Origin: Bacteroidaceae bacterium
Lineage (GTDB): Bacteria > Bacteroidota > Bacteroidia > Bacteroidales > Bacteroidaceae
DNA length: 54,884 nucleotides
Reading direction: 5' to 3'
Assembly (NCBI GenBank): GCA_016284045.1
Contig: JAEEOB010000171.1
Location: 1 to 54,884, forward strand
Shown here piece after piece: positions 10,701 to 19,636 of this stretch (within the stretch, counting starts at the first letter, position 1; each line of letters begins with the position of its first letter). The notes beneath the pieces were generated by a model. It did not search any database. It saw nothing but the letters and a program-made list of their open reading frames with translations, and was not told where the DNA came from. The translations under genes and the position numbers were made by a program.

Positions 10701-11720
10701 TTACCTCATAAGGAAGGAGAAATTGTTAACATTCTTGAGCGCAATGCCAGTTCCTTTCGCCACACTATGTAGCGGGTCGTCAGCGATTCGGAATGGCATC
10801 TTAATTTTGTCGGAAAGTCTTTTGTCGAGTCCTCTGAGCAAAGCTCCACCTCCGGTAAGCCATATACCATTTTTCACGATATCAGCATAAAGTTCGGGTG
10901 GTGTGGATTCAAGTGCACTCAGTACTGCCGTCTCAATTTTTGCTATTGACTTGTCGATGCAATGAGCAATCTCCTGATAGCTAACAGCAATCTCCATCGG
11001 CAGGGCAGTAATTCTGTTGGGTCCATGCACCACATAGTCCTCTGGAGGATTATCCAGTTCTGTTAATGCAGAACCGACATTCACCTTAATTCTCTCCGCC
11101 ATTCTCTCTGACACCTTGACATTGTGCTGTCGGCTCATATAATCCTGAATGTCCATAGTGAACTCATCGCCAGCAATACGTATAGAACTGTTTGCTACGA
11201 TACCTCCGAGTGATATGACAGCGATTTCGGTTGAACCTCCACCAATATCGACCACCATATTTCCCTCCGGTGCCTCCACATCGAGTCCGATACCGATAGC
11301 AGCAGCCATAGGCTCAAAAAGGAGATATACATCTTTTCCTCCAGCATGCTCCGCGCTGTCGCGTACAGCTCTAAGTTCCACCTCAGTGCTCCCCGAAGGC
11401 ACACCAATGACCATTCTGAGCGACTGTGGGAAAAAATGATGATGCATGTTGACCATTCGAATGAGTCCTCTCATCATCTGCTCGCAAGCGTTGAAGTCTG
11501 CAATGACTCCGTCCTTAAGCGGCCTGCATGTGATGATATTCTCATGTGTTTTCTCATGCATCATCTTGGCTTTGCTTCCTACCGCAATCATCTTCTTAGT
11601 GTTGCGGTCCATCGCCACCACCGACGGCTCATCTACAACAATTTTGCCGTTCATGATGATGATGGTGTTGGCAGTGCCCAAGTCCATCGCAATATCTTGT
11701 GTTAACTTGAAAAAATTCAT
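10701..11720 (-). CDS. mreB: Actin-like rod shape protein MreB
   Basis: 339 residues, the normal length for MreB. Phosphate 1 motif DLGTANTIIIM at the N-terminus, phosphate 2 VVDIGGGSTEIAVISLGG near residue 157, and the adenosine motif LTGGGALLRGLDKRL near 289. It polymerises under the membrane and positions the elongation machinery (MreCD, PBP2). First of the mre genes after the purH-type gene; no TAnnTTTG is visible between them, so it may be read from the purH promoter. Confidence 0.96.
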   Translation of the reverse strand: MNFFKLTQDIAMDLGTANTIIIMNGKIVVDEPSVVAMDRNTKKMIAVGSKAKMMHEKTHENIITCRPLKDGVIADFNACEQMMRGLIRMVNMHHHFFPQSLRMVIGVPSGSTEVELRAVRDSAEHAGGKDVYLLFEPMAAAIGIGLDVEAPEGNMVVDIGGGSTEIAVISLGGIVANSSIRIAGDEFTMDIQDYMSRQHNVKVSERMAERIKVNVGSALTELDNPPEDYVVHGPNRITALPMEIAVSYQEIAHCIDKSIAKIETAVLSALESTPPELYADIVKNGIWLTGGGALLRGLDKRLSDKIKMPFRIADDPLHSVAKGTGIALKNVNNFSFLMR

Positions 11721-11777
11721 CTGATTTTATAATAATTGGAGTTAATCCCTGCGGAATGGGAGTTAAAATATCATTTG

Positions 11778-11836
11778 GGAGTTAATTTTCTTCGAAAACG
11801 GGAAATAACGAGCGTGCGGCTCGTGGACGAAACTCT
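11778..11836 (+). repeat. Dispersed element family B, copy 3
   Basis: GGGAGTTAATTTTCTTC-GAAAACGGGA, then hairpin ACGAGC-GTGCG-GCTCGT and GGACGAAAC. Two further GGGAGTTAA-like words precede it (11749, 11757). It lies between the purH stop codon and the mreB start, antisense to both. Confidence 0.7.
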
Positions 11837-11847
11837 AAATACCGGTA

Positions 11848-12441
11848 TTACCGTGCGAAGTAGGCGTGGATGGCCGTGTCGTAATGAGAGCTGGTGTCGA
11901 AAGCTGCCTTTGCGAAATTTTTGCGCTGTTCAAGAGTTGTGGCTGCACCCTGCTCTTTGATGATGTTGAGAAGCGGCTCGTATTGCTTCTTGCTCGGGAT
12001 AATTACAACATCCTTGAAATTCTTGGCTCCAGCCCTTATGAGGGAAATGCCACCTATATCGATTTTCTCAATGATAGCCGCCTCGTCGTCGGTTGTTGCC
12101 ACAGTTTGTTCAAACGGATAAAGATCAACAATTACGAGGTCTATTTCCGGTATCTGATATTTCTCCATCTCCTGCTGGTCAGTCTCGATATCTCTTCTTG
12201 CAAGGATGCCTCCAAACACTTTGGGATGCAGTGTCTTGACTCTTCCACCAAGAATGGACGGGTAGGTTGTCAAGTCTTCCACTTTCTGGCATTCATATCC
12301 AAGGCCCTCAATAAAAGCCTGTGTGCCTCCCGTTGAGAGGAATTTTACCCCATTTTTGTCAAGCTCAGCTAGCAATTCATCCAATCCGTCTTTATGGAAC
12401 ACAGACACGAGAGCAGTCTTGATTCTTTTCATTTCACTCAT
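11848..12441 (-). CDS. purH: Stand-alone IMP cyclohydrolase (N-terminal domain of PurH only)
   Basis: Corresponds to the MGS-like IMP cyclohydrolase domain that closes FAICAR to IMP, the last step of purine synthesis. All hallmarks are present: KTALVSVFHKDG, LSTGGTQAFIEGLGY, LGGRVKTLHPKVFGGILAR, LVIVDLYPFEQTV, and IDIGGISLIRAGAKNF. The protein stops after 197 residues at HAYFAR, where the bifunctional enzyme (about 510 residues) would go on into the AICAR transformylase domain. Only 127 nt separate it from mreB and they hold a repeat, so this is not a frameshifted remnant; the transformylase must be encoded elsewhere. The start MSEMKRIKT resembles that of relatives. purH next to mreB is a familiar Bacteroidales order. 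Confidence 0.9.
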   Translation of the reverse strand: MSEMKRIKTALVSVFHKDGLDELLAELDKNGVKFLSTGGTQAFIEGLGYECQKVEDLTTYPSILGGRVKTLHPKVFGGILARRDIETDQQEMEKYQIPEIDLVIVDLYPFEQTVATTDDEAAIIEKIDIGGISLIRAGAKNFKDVVIIPSKKQYEPLLNIIKEQGAATTLEQRKNFAKAAFDTSSHYDTAIHAYFAR

Positions 12442-12534
12442 AATTCTTACAATAATTTTTTGGCGTACTGATTCTTACGCAATCATTAAATAAACAATAC
12501 CGATATGACGGTTTTTTTTCTACATATTTCTTTG

Positions 12535-12565
12535 CAAAGATAAGTAATTTTTATGTAAAAACAAA
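12535..12565 (-). promoter_or_regulatory. Promoter of the purH-mre cluster
   Basis: Minus-strand TTTG (12565-12562), 19-nt spacer, TATCTTTG (12542-12535): exact consensus. Predicted start near 12529, a leader of nearly 90 nt. Confidence 0.8.
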
Positions 12566-12663
12566 ACAGAAATCATTACTTTCTTTCGTATTTTTTACTT
12601 TTTTAAGGAGTGCTTATTTAGACAGAATGCAGATAAGTTTTTAATTTATAGTTTATAGTTTTT

Positions 12664-12740
12664 CAACCGTCTTCGGTCGTCTTGCCCTCGACAGTTGGCA
12701 CGGAAGAGACATCCATGCCCCCAGCTATTGACTGTCGGGC
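12664..12740 (+). repeat. Dispersed structured element family A, copy 2 (most diverged)
   Basis: Outer stem CAACCGTC/GACAGTTG, in which pair 4 has swapped from G-C to C-G and pair 5 is unpaired; second hairpin GGAAG-AGA-CATCC with one mismatch; then the invariant CATGCCCCCAGC. It sits between divergent genes, upstream of both mapped promoters, and two TTTATAG heptamers (12645-12658) precede it directly. The minus-strand 17-codon frame (12716 to 12663) is intact here too. Confidence 0.8.
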
Positions 12741-12817
12741 AGTGTGCGATTAAGAGAGGTTAGTGGCAGAAAAATAATTTATTACTCTCAATAGGCTTAT
12801 TATTCAGGAATTTTATC

Positions 12818-12825
12818 TAAATTTG
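12818..12825 (+). promoter_or_regulatory. -7 element (TAAATTTG) of the ArgE-type gene
   Basis: TAAATTTG, 31 nt before the ATG at 12857. No exact TTTG at the -33 distance. Confidence 0.6.
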
Positions 12826-12856
12826 CAGAAAGAACGTAAAAAACATAAAAAAGGAT

Positions 12857-13912
12857 ATGGATTTCACAAAAGAGACAAATGAGGCTGTGGAACTGCTGAA
12901 ACGGCTGATAGCCACGCCGTCGGTGAGCAGAGAAGAAAAAGCTGCGGCCGACATCATTGAGGAGTATCTGAAAGAGAATGGTTGCAACCCGGAACGTACA
13001 GGGAATAACGTGTGGGCGAAAAGCAAGAATTTTGACGTATCGAAGCCGGCGATCCTGCTTAACGCACATATAGACACAGTGAAGCCGGTGTCAGGATGGC
13101 AGCATGATCCGTTCACACCAGAACTGGAAACAACAGGCGATGGCGAGAGAATATATGGCTTAGGTTCTAACGACTGCGGCGGCGGTCTGATGTCTCTGCT
13201 TCAGGTGTTTTTGATGCTTCGTGAGAGTCGGAACGACCTGATTTATTTAGCCTCATGCGAAGAGGAGGTTTCGGGCAAAGGCGGTATTGAGAGCGTGATT
13301 CCGCAATTGCCTGAAATTGAATTTGCGATTGTTGGTGAGCCGACAGGGATGCAGCCTGCGATTGCAGAGAAAGGCCTGATGGTGGTAGATGCTGTAGCTA
13401 AAGGTCAGTCGGGTCATGCAGCCCGCAACGAGGGCGTCAACGCCATCTATGAGGCCATGGACGATATCCGTCTGATTCAGGAGAATCACCTCAGAAAAGA
13501 AAGTGCGCTGCTGGGTGTTGTAAAGATGACGGTGACGATGATAAGCGCAGGCACACAGCATAACGTGATACCAGACGAATGCCGTTTCACCATTGATATC
13601 CGCAGCAATGAATGCTACACTAACGAGGAGCTGTTCGGTATGCTTCAGAAACACCTGAAGAGTGAGCTGACCGCCCGATCGTTCCGTCTGAACTCATCAT
13701 CGATAAGTGCAGACCATCCGTTTGTGAAGAAATGTATTGAAAGGGGAATGGTTCCGTTCGGTTCTCCCACCCTGTCGGATCAGGCACTGATGCCGTTCCC
13801 GTCGCTAAAACTGGGTCCCGGCGAATCAAGCCGATCTCATTCTGCCGACGAATATATCCTTGTCAGCGAGATAGCAGATGCCATCAAGTGTTATTATGAG
13901 CTGCTTATGTAA
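12857..13912 (+). CDS. argE: M20 family deacylase, ArgE type (probable N-succinyl/acetyl-citrulline or -ornithine deacylase)
   Basis: Two-zinc M20 amidohydrolase. Metal and catalytic residues are in order: His71 in LLNAHIDTV, Asp106 in GLGSNDCGG, the Glu pair at about 135-136 in SCEEEVSGKGG, Glu161 in VGEPTG, and the late His in SRSHSADE. The dimerisation domain lies between about 170 and 280. At 351 residues it has the length of the short ArgE/DapE-like branch. In Bacteroides, arginine is made through N-succinylated intermediates and the ArgE homologue works on succinyl-citrulline; that substrate is therefore likely here, by family knowledge only. Single gene with its own promoter, ending at a convergent hairpin. 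Confidence 0.85.
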   Translation: MDFTKETNEAVELLKRLIATPSVSREEKAAADIIEEYLKENGCNPERTGNNVWAKSKNFDVSKPAILLNAHIDTVKPVSGWQHDPFTPELETTGDGERIYGLGSNDCGGGLMSLLQVFLMLRESRNDLIYLASCEEEVSGKGGIESVIPQLPEIEFAIVGEPTGMQPAIAEKGLMVVDAVAKGQSGHAARNEGVNAIYEAMDDIRLIQENHLRKESALLGVVKMTVTMISAGTQHNVIPDECRFTIDIRSNECYTNEELFGMLQKHLKSELTARSFRLNSSSISADHPFVKKCIERGMVPFGSPTLSDQALMPFPSLKLGPGESSRSHSADEYILVSEIADAIKCYYELLM

Positions 13913-14006
13913 GTAACAGTAAAAAAATAACTTAGTAAATTTCCCTAACTTATTTTTTCACTATTACTAAATAATTCAAGTATCTGCAGAAAAAAGGAAG
14001 CAAAAA

Positions 14007-14058
14007 CAATCCTGCATTTTCAAGTTGTCAAATTCGGCCACTTAAGAATGCAGGATTG
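14007..14058. terminator. Long-loop hairpin between convergent genes
   Basis: 12-bp perfect stem CAATCCTGCATT / AATGCAGGATTG around a 28-nt loop. On the minus strand it is followed by TTTTTGC, so it suits the end of the EnvC-like gene (stop 14084); on the plus strand the T-tract is poor. A degenerate copy of the family B head (ATTCAAGTATCTGCAG) precedes it at 13972. Confidence 0.65.
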
Positions 14059-14083
14059 TATATTTTATGTTAACAAACTACCA

Positions 14084-16123
14084 CTATCTCACCCATGCCT
14101 CGGGATTGAGTTTGGATGACTCTTTTCGTAGCTGGAACTGAATGACAGGTTCGCCTGACTCGTCGAGTCCGATGGATCCGATGGTCTGGCTGGTGCTGAC
14201 ATTCGAGCCGTTTGACACAGAGACGGATGAGAGGCCGGAATAGACGGAGATGTATTTACCGTGACGAATCATGACAATATAACGGCCGCCATACTGGAAG
14301 ATGGACGACACCCTGCCGTTGAACACCGCACGTACAGCACCACCTGACGCTCCTCGGATGTCAATACCCTTGTTGTCGAGCGTGACATTCGATGCCCCAG
14401 ACACCGTGTATTTACCATAATGTCGAACGATGGATCCACCAGCGACTGGCAGTGGCAATCTTCCTTTGTTCGCCTCAAAGCTGGAAGAGAGCTGGTCGGT
14501 CTCGATGGTCGGCTTATTTGCTTTCGCTTCACTACGCTCGATTTTTGCAGCCCGTTCGGTTGTACGCTCCGCCTCTTTCGCTTTTTCTTTTGCAGCACGC
14601 GCCTCTGCCTCGGCTTTCTTACGGGCAGCTTCTTCAGCCGCTTTAGCCTCTGCTTCCTTTCGTTTTGCCTCAGCTTCTCTTCGTCTCGCCTCTTCCTCCT
14701 GGCGCCTTGCCTCCTCTGCTTTCCTTCTGGCCTCCTCAGCCTTCTTAGCCGCAGCAGCCTTCTCCGCATCGCTCTTCGCCTTTCTTGCGGCAGCCTCAGC
14801 CCGTTTTTTCTCCTCGTCGGCTTTTTTCCTTGCCTCCGCAGCCTTCTTCGCAGTCAGTGCATCCTGCTCAGCCTTCTTTCTGGCAGCTGCTGCACGTGCC
14901 TCTGCCTCGGCTTTACGTTTCGCCTCGGCTTCAGCTTTGCGTTTAGCTTCTGCAGCCTTCGCCGCCGCAGCCGCTTTTGCTGCAGCCGCCGCTTTCTCCT
15001 GCGCTTTACGCGCCGCCTCAGCTCTGGCAGCCGCCGCTCTAGCCTCAGCCTCCGCCCGCTTTCTCGCCTCTTCGGCAACACGTCGGCGTTCTGCCTCTAT
15101 CTCCGCCTGTATGATACGGTTAATCTGAGCGTCAATAGCCGCCTCACGCCTTTGATAGTTGGCAATCTCTTCCTTTACGGCATTGAGGTTCTGGTTGAGA
15201 TACTGCACTTTCTGCTCACAGCTGTTTTTTGTGAACTGCAGGTCGTTCTGCTTCTTCTGCAGCATTGACTTTGATGCCAAAAGATTGTTTTTTGCGTCGA
15301 GCAGACTGTTCTTAGTGTTTCTGACATCAGTCTGCTCCTCCCGAATCAGCAATCCCTGTGCTCTCTGAAAGGATGAGTATTCTCTGATATACCTGATTCT
15401 GCGGAACATCTGTGTGAGGTTGTCGGATGCAAAGATGAACATGATTTTTTCCTGAATCGACATGCTTCTTTGCAGGAATGTCATTGCCTTTCCGTAGTTC
15501 GACATCTTGTTGTTAAGTTGCTTCTCGAGCGTATCGAGTCTCACCTGCATGGAGTCAATACGGACGTTCAGGACGCTGATGTTCGTGTTGAGGGAATCGA
15601 TGGAATACTGCTGCCGTCCGATTCTGTTCTGCAGAATCATCACGGAGTCGAGGTTCGCCTTGATGCGCTGTGACAACTGTCCCGCCCTGTTCTGCGACTC
15701 AGCTTTGGCTTTCTGCACCTCAGCCTTCTCGTTTCGCAGCTCATTTTTTGTGCTGGCATTGGATGTGGAAGTCGTTGTCGCCGGCTTCTGATACTGTTGC
15801 TGCGATTGCGTTGGACTCGGTTTCGCCTGTTGTGGCTGAGTTTTCTGCTGCGACTTCTGCTGCGGTTGTGACTGCGGTTTCTGCTGCGCCTTCTGTTGCG
15901 GTTGCGGCTGCGCCTTCTGTTGCGGTTTCTGCTGCGCCTTCTGTTGCGGTTTCTGCTGCTGTTGTGGTTGAGCTTTTTGCTGTGCCTTCTGCTGGGGCTT
16001 CTGTTGGGGTTGGGCCTTCTGCTGGGGCTTCTGTTGAACCAAGCTGAAACCTGCCGACATGTTACCGGCAAAAACAAACATCACGATGCAGATGACAAAC
16101 AGGATAGAGATGTATTTTTTCAT
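14084..16123 (-). CDS. EnvC-like murein hydrolase activator (degenerate M23/LytM domain)
   Basis: 679 residues: signal peptide (1-24), then a tract of about 75 residues built from PQQKAQ-like repeats (about 30-105), a coiled coil (about 125-340), an extremely Ala/Lys/Glu/Arg-rich helical stretch (about 340-560) of TolA type, and a C-terminal LytM/M23 domain (about 570-679). The zinc site is broken: the motif that normally reads HxGID is NKGID and the final HxH is QFQ, so it should activate amidases during daughter-cell separation rather than cut peptidoglycan, as in EnvC. The DUF4292-TPR-dut genes upstream follow the order usual in Bacteroidales. The Gln/Lys tract and the Ala-rich helix are unusually long. 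Confidence 0.85.
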   Translation of the reverse strand: MKKYISILFVICIVMFVFAGNMSAGFSLVQQKPQQKAQPQQKPQQKAQQKAQPQQQQKPQQKAQQKPQQKAQPQPQQKAQQKPQSQPQQKSQQKTQPQQAKPSPTQSQQQYQKPATTTSTSNASTKNELRNEKAEVQKAKAESQNRAGQLSQRIKANLDSVMILQNRIGRQQYSIDSLNTNISVLNVRIDSMQVRLDTLEKQLNNKMSNYGKAMTFLQRSMSIQEKIMFIFASDNLTQMFRRIRYIREYSSFQRAQGLLIREEQTDVRNTKNSLLDAKNNLLASKSMLQKKQNDLQFTKNSCEQKVQYLNQNLNAVKEEIANYQRREAAIDAQINRIIQAEIEAERRRVAEEARKRAEAEARAAAARAEAARKAQEKAAAAAKAAAAAKAAEAKRKAEAEAKRKAEAEARAAAARKKAEQDALTAKKAAEARKKADEEKKRAEAAARKAKSDAEKAAAAKKAEEARRKAEEARRQEEEARRREAEAKRKEAEAKAAEEAARKKAEAEARAAKEKAKEAERTTERAAKIERSEAKANKPTIETDQLSSSFEANKGRLPLPVAGGSIVRHYGKYTVSGASNVTLDNKGIDIRGASGGAVRAVFNGRVSSIFQYGGRYIVMIRHGKYISVYSGLSSVSVSNGSNVSTSQTIGSIGLDESGEPVIQFQLRKESSKLNPEAWVR

Positions 16124-16172
16124 TTTAGTTATCGGGAAAAAACAAGTTGATAAATTGAAGAAGACAAGATGT

Positions 16173-16180
16173 CAAAAATA
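16173..16180 (-). promoter_or_regulatory. -7 element (TATTTTTG) of the EnvC-like gene
   Basis: Minus-strand TATTTTTG, 49 nt upstream of the start at 16123, so this gene may have its own promoter in addition to read-through from DUF4292. Confidence 0.5.
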
Positions 16181-16273
16181 CGAGAAAACAAGACGACAGT
16201 CATTGCATCCGAACTCGGACACACATGAAGTAAGTCCCTACTCTGCTGGTTTATATTCTGGAGTATTCATTTC

Positions 16274-17143
16274 TTAATTAGGTCCCATGATTGAGCGGAA
16301 AATACGCTCAGGATCCTCCTTGGAGTATTTAGTCGGGATTTTTGTTCTGGTTTCCCATCCAGACTTGTTCTTGACAGATGAGAGGATGAACGAAAGTGAG
16401 GCATTCTTGCTGCCCATAATGAACGACATAACCATCTCGTTGGGGAAATCGTTTCCCTGGAACGGTTTAAAGTCATTGTATTGGAATGCAAATTTAGATT
16501 CTTTGTCACGATTTCCGGTGATAAGGGTCTCCACAAGCCGTTTTTCCTCCTGAGATGTTGTGAAGCAATACGTGAGGTGCTCATCGACATATTTAAGTCT
16601 CACCTCCTTACCGCTCACCGGTTCAGAGCTCTCAGTTGTCTCAAACAGGAAGTCTTCCGGTTCCGCCTGCTGCTTAGCCGGTACGAAAATGTGGTTCCAG
16701 AACAGGTTTTCGAGTGCAATAAAGTCGATGTCGCATTTCTTGAGGAAATCGACCTGGTCGTAAGGCACATAGATATATTTTTTGTTGTAGCGGTCCACCA
16801 TGAGCATCATGTCCTTGGTGAACTCAATCCGAATCAGCTCCAGAAGTCCTGCAATGGGATCGAGGAGTGAAATCTGAATGACATCATCCTTCTTCATTCT
16901 AAGATGCCCGGAAGTGCTGGTGTTTTTTCCGTCCATGCTCACCACACATTTGATTTTTGCTGTGAGATAGTCTTCTTTACTTTTATTCGCGTTGATTTTC
17001 TTGAAATAAGCTTCTTTCTGAAAAACGCCAGTGGGATTATCCGGCAGCGTGTCGTTCTTAACCAGTGTCTTCTGGCTTCCACAAGCCACATTGACAATAC
17101 CAGTCAGCACAAACAACAAAGAAAGCGTTTTAAAATTAATCAT
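16274..17143 (-). CDS. DUF4292 family lipoprotein
   Basis: 289 residues with a lipoprotein signal ending VNVACGSQK (Cys21). The mature part is beta-rich with long amphipathic strands (LTAKIKCVVSMDG, VIQISLLDPIAGLLELIRIEFTKDMMLMVDRYNKKYIYV), the pattern of DUF4292, whose fold resembles LolA/LolB lipoprotein carriers. The family always sits near the TPR and M23 genes in Bacteroidales, which suggests a shared envelope role. Substrate is unknown. A 15-bp tandem array fills the spacer before its start codon. Confidence 0.8.
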   Translation of the reverse strand: MINFKTLSLLFVLTGIVNVACGSQKTLVKNDTLPDNPTGVFQKEAYFKKINANKSKEDYLTAKIKCVVSMDGKNTSTSGHLRMKKDDVIQISLLDPIAGLLELIRIEFTKDMMLMVDRYNKKYIYVPYDQVDFLKKCDIDFIALENLFWNHIFVPAKQQAEPEDFLFETTESSEPVSGKEVRLKYVDEHLTYCFTTSQEEKRLVETLITGNRDKESKFAFQYNDFKPFQGNDFPNEMVMSFIMGSKNASLSFILSSVKNKSGWETRTKIPTKYSKEDPERIFRSIMGPN

Positions 17144-17145
17144 AT

Positions 17146-17234
17146 TTATTTACGATTTAATTATTTACGATTTAATTATTTACGATTTAATTATTTACGA
17201 TTTAATTATTTACGATTTAATTATTTACGATTAA
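17146..17234. repeat. 15-bp tandem array (7+8 structure)
   Basis: Six near-perfect copies of TTATTTACGATTTAA (the last lacks one T), which can be read as alternating 7- and 8-mers ATTTACG and ATTTAATT. It lies directly upstream of the DUF4292 start at 17143. Confidence 0.9.
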
Positions 17235-17283
17235 TGATTTATTTTATTATTTTAGCATTTGAACATTTACCTATTTTTAGGAG

Positions 17284-19002
17284 TCATTCGATGTATTTAC
17301 GTTTTTTTATTTTTTTCTTGAGCAGATTGGAGCCTCCTCCGGTTTTTTCCGCCTGCTGCCAGAACCTGATAGCCTGCTCTTTCAGTCCACATTTATAGTA
17401 GATGTCGCCCGCATGCTCGATAAATGTGGCATCTCCCTTACCCATCTTTCCATCTTTTAGTTCGAGCACTTTGTCTATCTGCGCTTTAGCCTCATCATAC
17501 CGATTCAGTTCGAAAAGAACCCAAGCATAGGTGTCGATATAATTAGGTTCATCCTTCCTCAGTTGAATGGCCTTAGCAGACATTTTCACCGCCTTTTCGA
17601 GGTCTTTTTTCTCAAGTGCCAAATAGTAGGCATAGTTGTTGAGCACTAACGCGTCGTCGGGCCTGTATAGCAGACAAGAGTCGTAACATTCGAAAGCCTG
17701 CTGGTTTTTACCGGTCCTATGATAGCAGTCTCCCAAAATGGTGTACATGTTGACAATCATCTCAAGGTTCGACTCGTCGTCTATTCTCTCCAATCCTTTC
17801 CTGCTGGCATTGATTGCCTCCTCGTAATTGGAGTGACGGAGGTAGCACACGCTGAGGTAGTAGTAGTACATCGGATTTTTCGACGAGTAATCGACAGCTG
17901 TCTTACAGAGTTTCATCACATCATCATCGTCATCCTCCTCTATAGCGTAAGACAGAAGCTGGTTGCGTGCGATATCCTCCTCAGGGTCGATGTCCAGCAT
18001 CTGATAAAGGACTGGTTTGATTTTCTCTTTGGATATTTCGCTTGAAATCAAATATCGTGCATAGAGTTCCCCCATGTCATTGTTTTCCTGGGGAAGTTTC
18101 ATAATCTGGTCGAACAGTCCCATCACCTTTGCCGTATCGTTCTTCTGTCCGAACAGATTCTGGGCAGCGATTCCCTGCATAATCTTAACTCTCGTGTCGT
18201 TGTCAAGGGCCTCGTTTGTCACGATTTTCGCGAGGTTTTCAGCATACCGTTCAGTCTGCCCAGTAATTTCGTAATATCTGGCAAGCGACATAAGCAAGTT
18301 GATGTTATACGGGTCGGTCTGCTGTATTTTCTCATAGACCTCCAACGCCTGGTCGTTTTTCCCCTCGTCGAGATAAAAATCGCCAATCAGCACCTGATAT
18401 CTGATGTCATTGGGATATTCCTCCGCCAATGCCCTCATCTCCTCAAACGCTTTTTTTTCGTCTTTCATAAGGGAATAGATTCTGAATTTCTCTGTTGAGA
18501 TTTCCTTGTTTTTCCCTTCAAGCAGCTCTATCCGGTCGAGCGTCTCGACCGTTTTTGGATAATTCTCTGTCTTAAAATAGAGTTCTTCAAGCATGAACAG
18601 CAGCTGACTGTTTTTCGGGTAAGCCTTGGCAAGCTTCTCAAGCTCAGTGATAGCCTCCACATTTTTGTCCTCACTGACATAGAGCTGTACAAGAGCCTGT
18701 CGTGCCCAGTAGTTGTTTGGATCGGCATCGGCAGCAGTTTGCAGCGTGACCATAGCCAGACTGTCCTCTCCCATGAGATGATGATAAGAAGAGATGTCGT
18801 AGTTGGCTCCCACATGGTCTGGGCAAAGTTCAAGGGTATGGAGATATAACTGATACGCCTCCGCATGGTTTCCAGCCATACGCTGCCTCACTCCGTCAAA
18901 ATAAAAGGCATCAGCCTTCTCCCTGACGGCTTGGTCATAATTTTGTGCAAATACAGTTTGTCCGCAACAAAAAAACAGTAATATGTATAGAAACTGTTTC
19001 AA
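17284..19002 (-). CDS. Exported TPR-repeat protein
   Basis: About ten tetratricopeptide repeats fill the protein, recognisable by repeated AxxxY...A/G..P patterns such as NHAEAYQLYLHTLELCPDHVGAN and GKNQQAFECYDSCLLYRPDDALV. It is a protein-interaction scaffold in the periplasm. I prefer a TTG start at 19002 because it gives a clean signal peptide (MKQFLYILLFFCCGQTVFAQ); the first ATG in frame, at 19104, adds 34 residues with a second hydrophobic stretch and no clear function. The gene lies between dut and the DUF4292 gene on the same strand, an order often kept in Bacteroidales, suggesting a joint role in the envelope. The large repeat number makes domain limits uncertain. Confidence 0.85.
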   Translation of the reverse strand: MKQFLYILLFFCCGQTVFAQNYDQAVREKADAFYFDGVRQRMAGNHAEAYQLYLHTLELCPDHVGANYDISSYHHLMGEDSLAMVTLQTAADADPNNYWARQALVQLYVSEDKNVEAITELEKLAKAYPKNSQLLFMLEELYFKTENYPKTVETLDRIELLEGKNKEISTEKFRIYSLMKDEKKAFEEMRALAEEYPNDIRYQVLIGDFYLDEGKNDQALEVYEKIQQTDPYNINLLMSLARYYEITGQTERYAENLAKIVTNEALDNDTRVKIMQGIAAQNLFGQKNDTAKVMGLFDQIMKLPQENNDMGELYARYLISSEISKEKIKPVLYQMLDIDPEEDIARNQLLSYAIEEDDDDDVMKLCKTAVDYSSKNPMYYYYLSVCYLRHSNYEEAINASRKGLERIDDESNLEMIVNMYTILGDCYHRTGKNQQAFECYDSCLLYRPDDALVLNNYAYYLALEKKDLEKAVKMSAKAIQLRKDEPNYIDTYAWVLFELNRYDEAKAQIDKVLELKDGKMGKGDATFIEHAGDIYYKCGLKEQAIRFWQQAEKTGGGSNLLKKKIKKRKYIE

Positions 19003-19130
19003 CAAAGTAAATCGTAGAAAAAAGAAAGAATTAAAAATGAAGACGAGAAGGCCAGAATACAAAATGTTTGTATGACAGAAAGAATTGTCAATCGGACAAC
19101 CCATGCCATCAACAATTCCATTCAGCGTTG

Positions 19131-19562
19131 TTACACCCCAGTATGTCCGAATCCTCCGACTCCACGCTCAGTATCTTCCAAAGATTCCACAGGAATCCAT
19201 TCCACAGTCTCGTGTTTTGCCACCACCATCTGTGCCACCCTTTCTCCGTCGTTGATAACGAAAGGCTGATCAGACAGGTTGACGAGAATGACACATACCT
19301 CGCCTCTGTAATCGGCATCGATAGTGCCAGGAGAGTTAAGAACAGTGATGCCTTTCTTGACAGCAAGTCCGCTTCTAGGTCTGACCTGCGCCTCATATCC
19401 TTTTGGAAGCTCGATAAACAGACCTGTAGGGACAAGACAGCGCTGCATGGGATTCAGTGTGACAGGCTGTGAAAGATTTGCCCTTAAATCCATTCCCGCC
19501 GACTGATTTGTCTCATATTTGGGCAGGGGATGGTGTGACTTATTGATAATTCTCACATTCAT
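19131..19562 (-). CDS. dut: dUTP pyrophosphatase
   Basis: Hydrolyses dUTP to dUMP and pyrophosphate, keeping uracil out of DNA and feeding thymidylate synthesis. All five trimeric dUTPase motifs are present: [25 protein letters not shown] (with the catalytic Asp), RVAQMVV and [10 protein letters not shown]. The frame can be extended five codons to a TTG, but ATG 19562 (MNVRIINKS) gives the usual 143-residue protein. It starts 56 nt downstream of a -7 element and diverges from dgt. Confidence 0.95.
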   Translation of the reverse strand: MNVRIINKSHHPLPKYETNQSAGMDLRANLSQPVTLNPMQRCLVPTGLFIELPKGYEAQVRPRSGLAVKKGITVLNSPGTIDADYRGEVCVILVNLSDQPFVINDGERVAQMVVAKHETVEWIPVESLEDTERGVGGFGHTGV

Positions 19563-19618
19563 GAATTGAATTGACAATTAAATTACAATAATTACTAAAT
19601 GAATGACTATTTAAAATG

Positions 19619-19626
19619 CAAAATTA
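19619..19626 (-). promoter_or_regulatory. -7 element (TAATTTTG) of dut
   Basis: Minus-strand TAATTTTG, 56 nt upstream of dut. The palindrome described next lies about 11 nt further upstream. Confidence 0.6.
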
Positions 19627-19636
19627 ATAATAAAAT

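Noticed and set aside
11721..11847. Frameshifted remainder of the PurH transformylase domain
   Set aside because: Only 127 nt are available before mreB; they contain family B repeat words and no similarity to the domain in any frame.
14420..15268. Two long plus-strand open frames (up to 282 codons) opposite the EnvC-like gene
   Set aside because: They arise because the Ala/Lys/Glu codons of the true gene leave the opposite strand free of stops; composition is pure Ser/Leu/Arg/Phe repeats with no start context.
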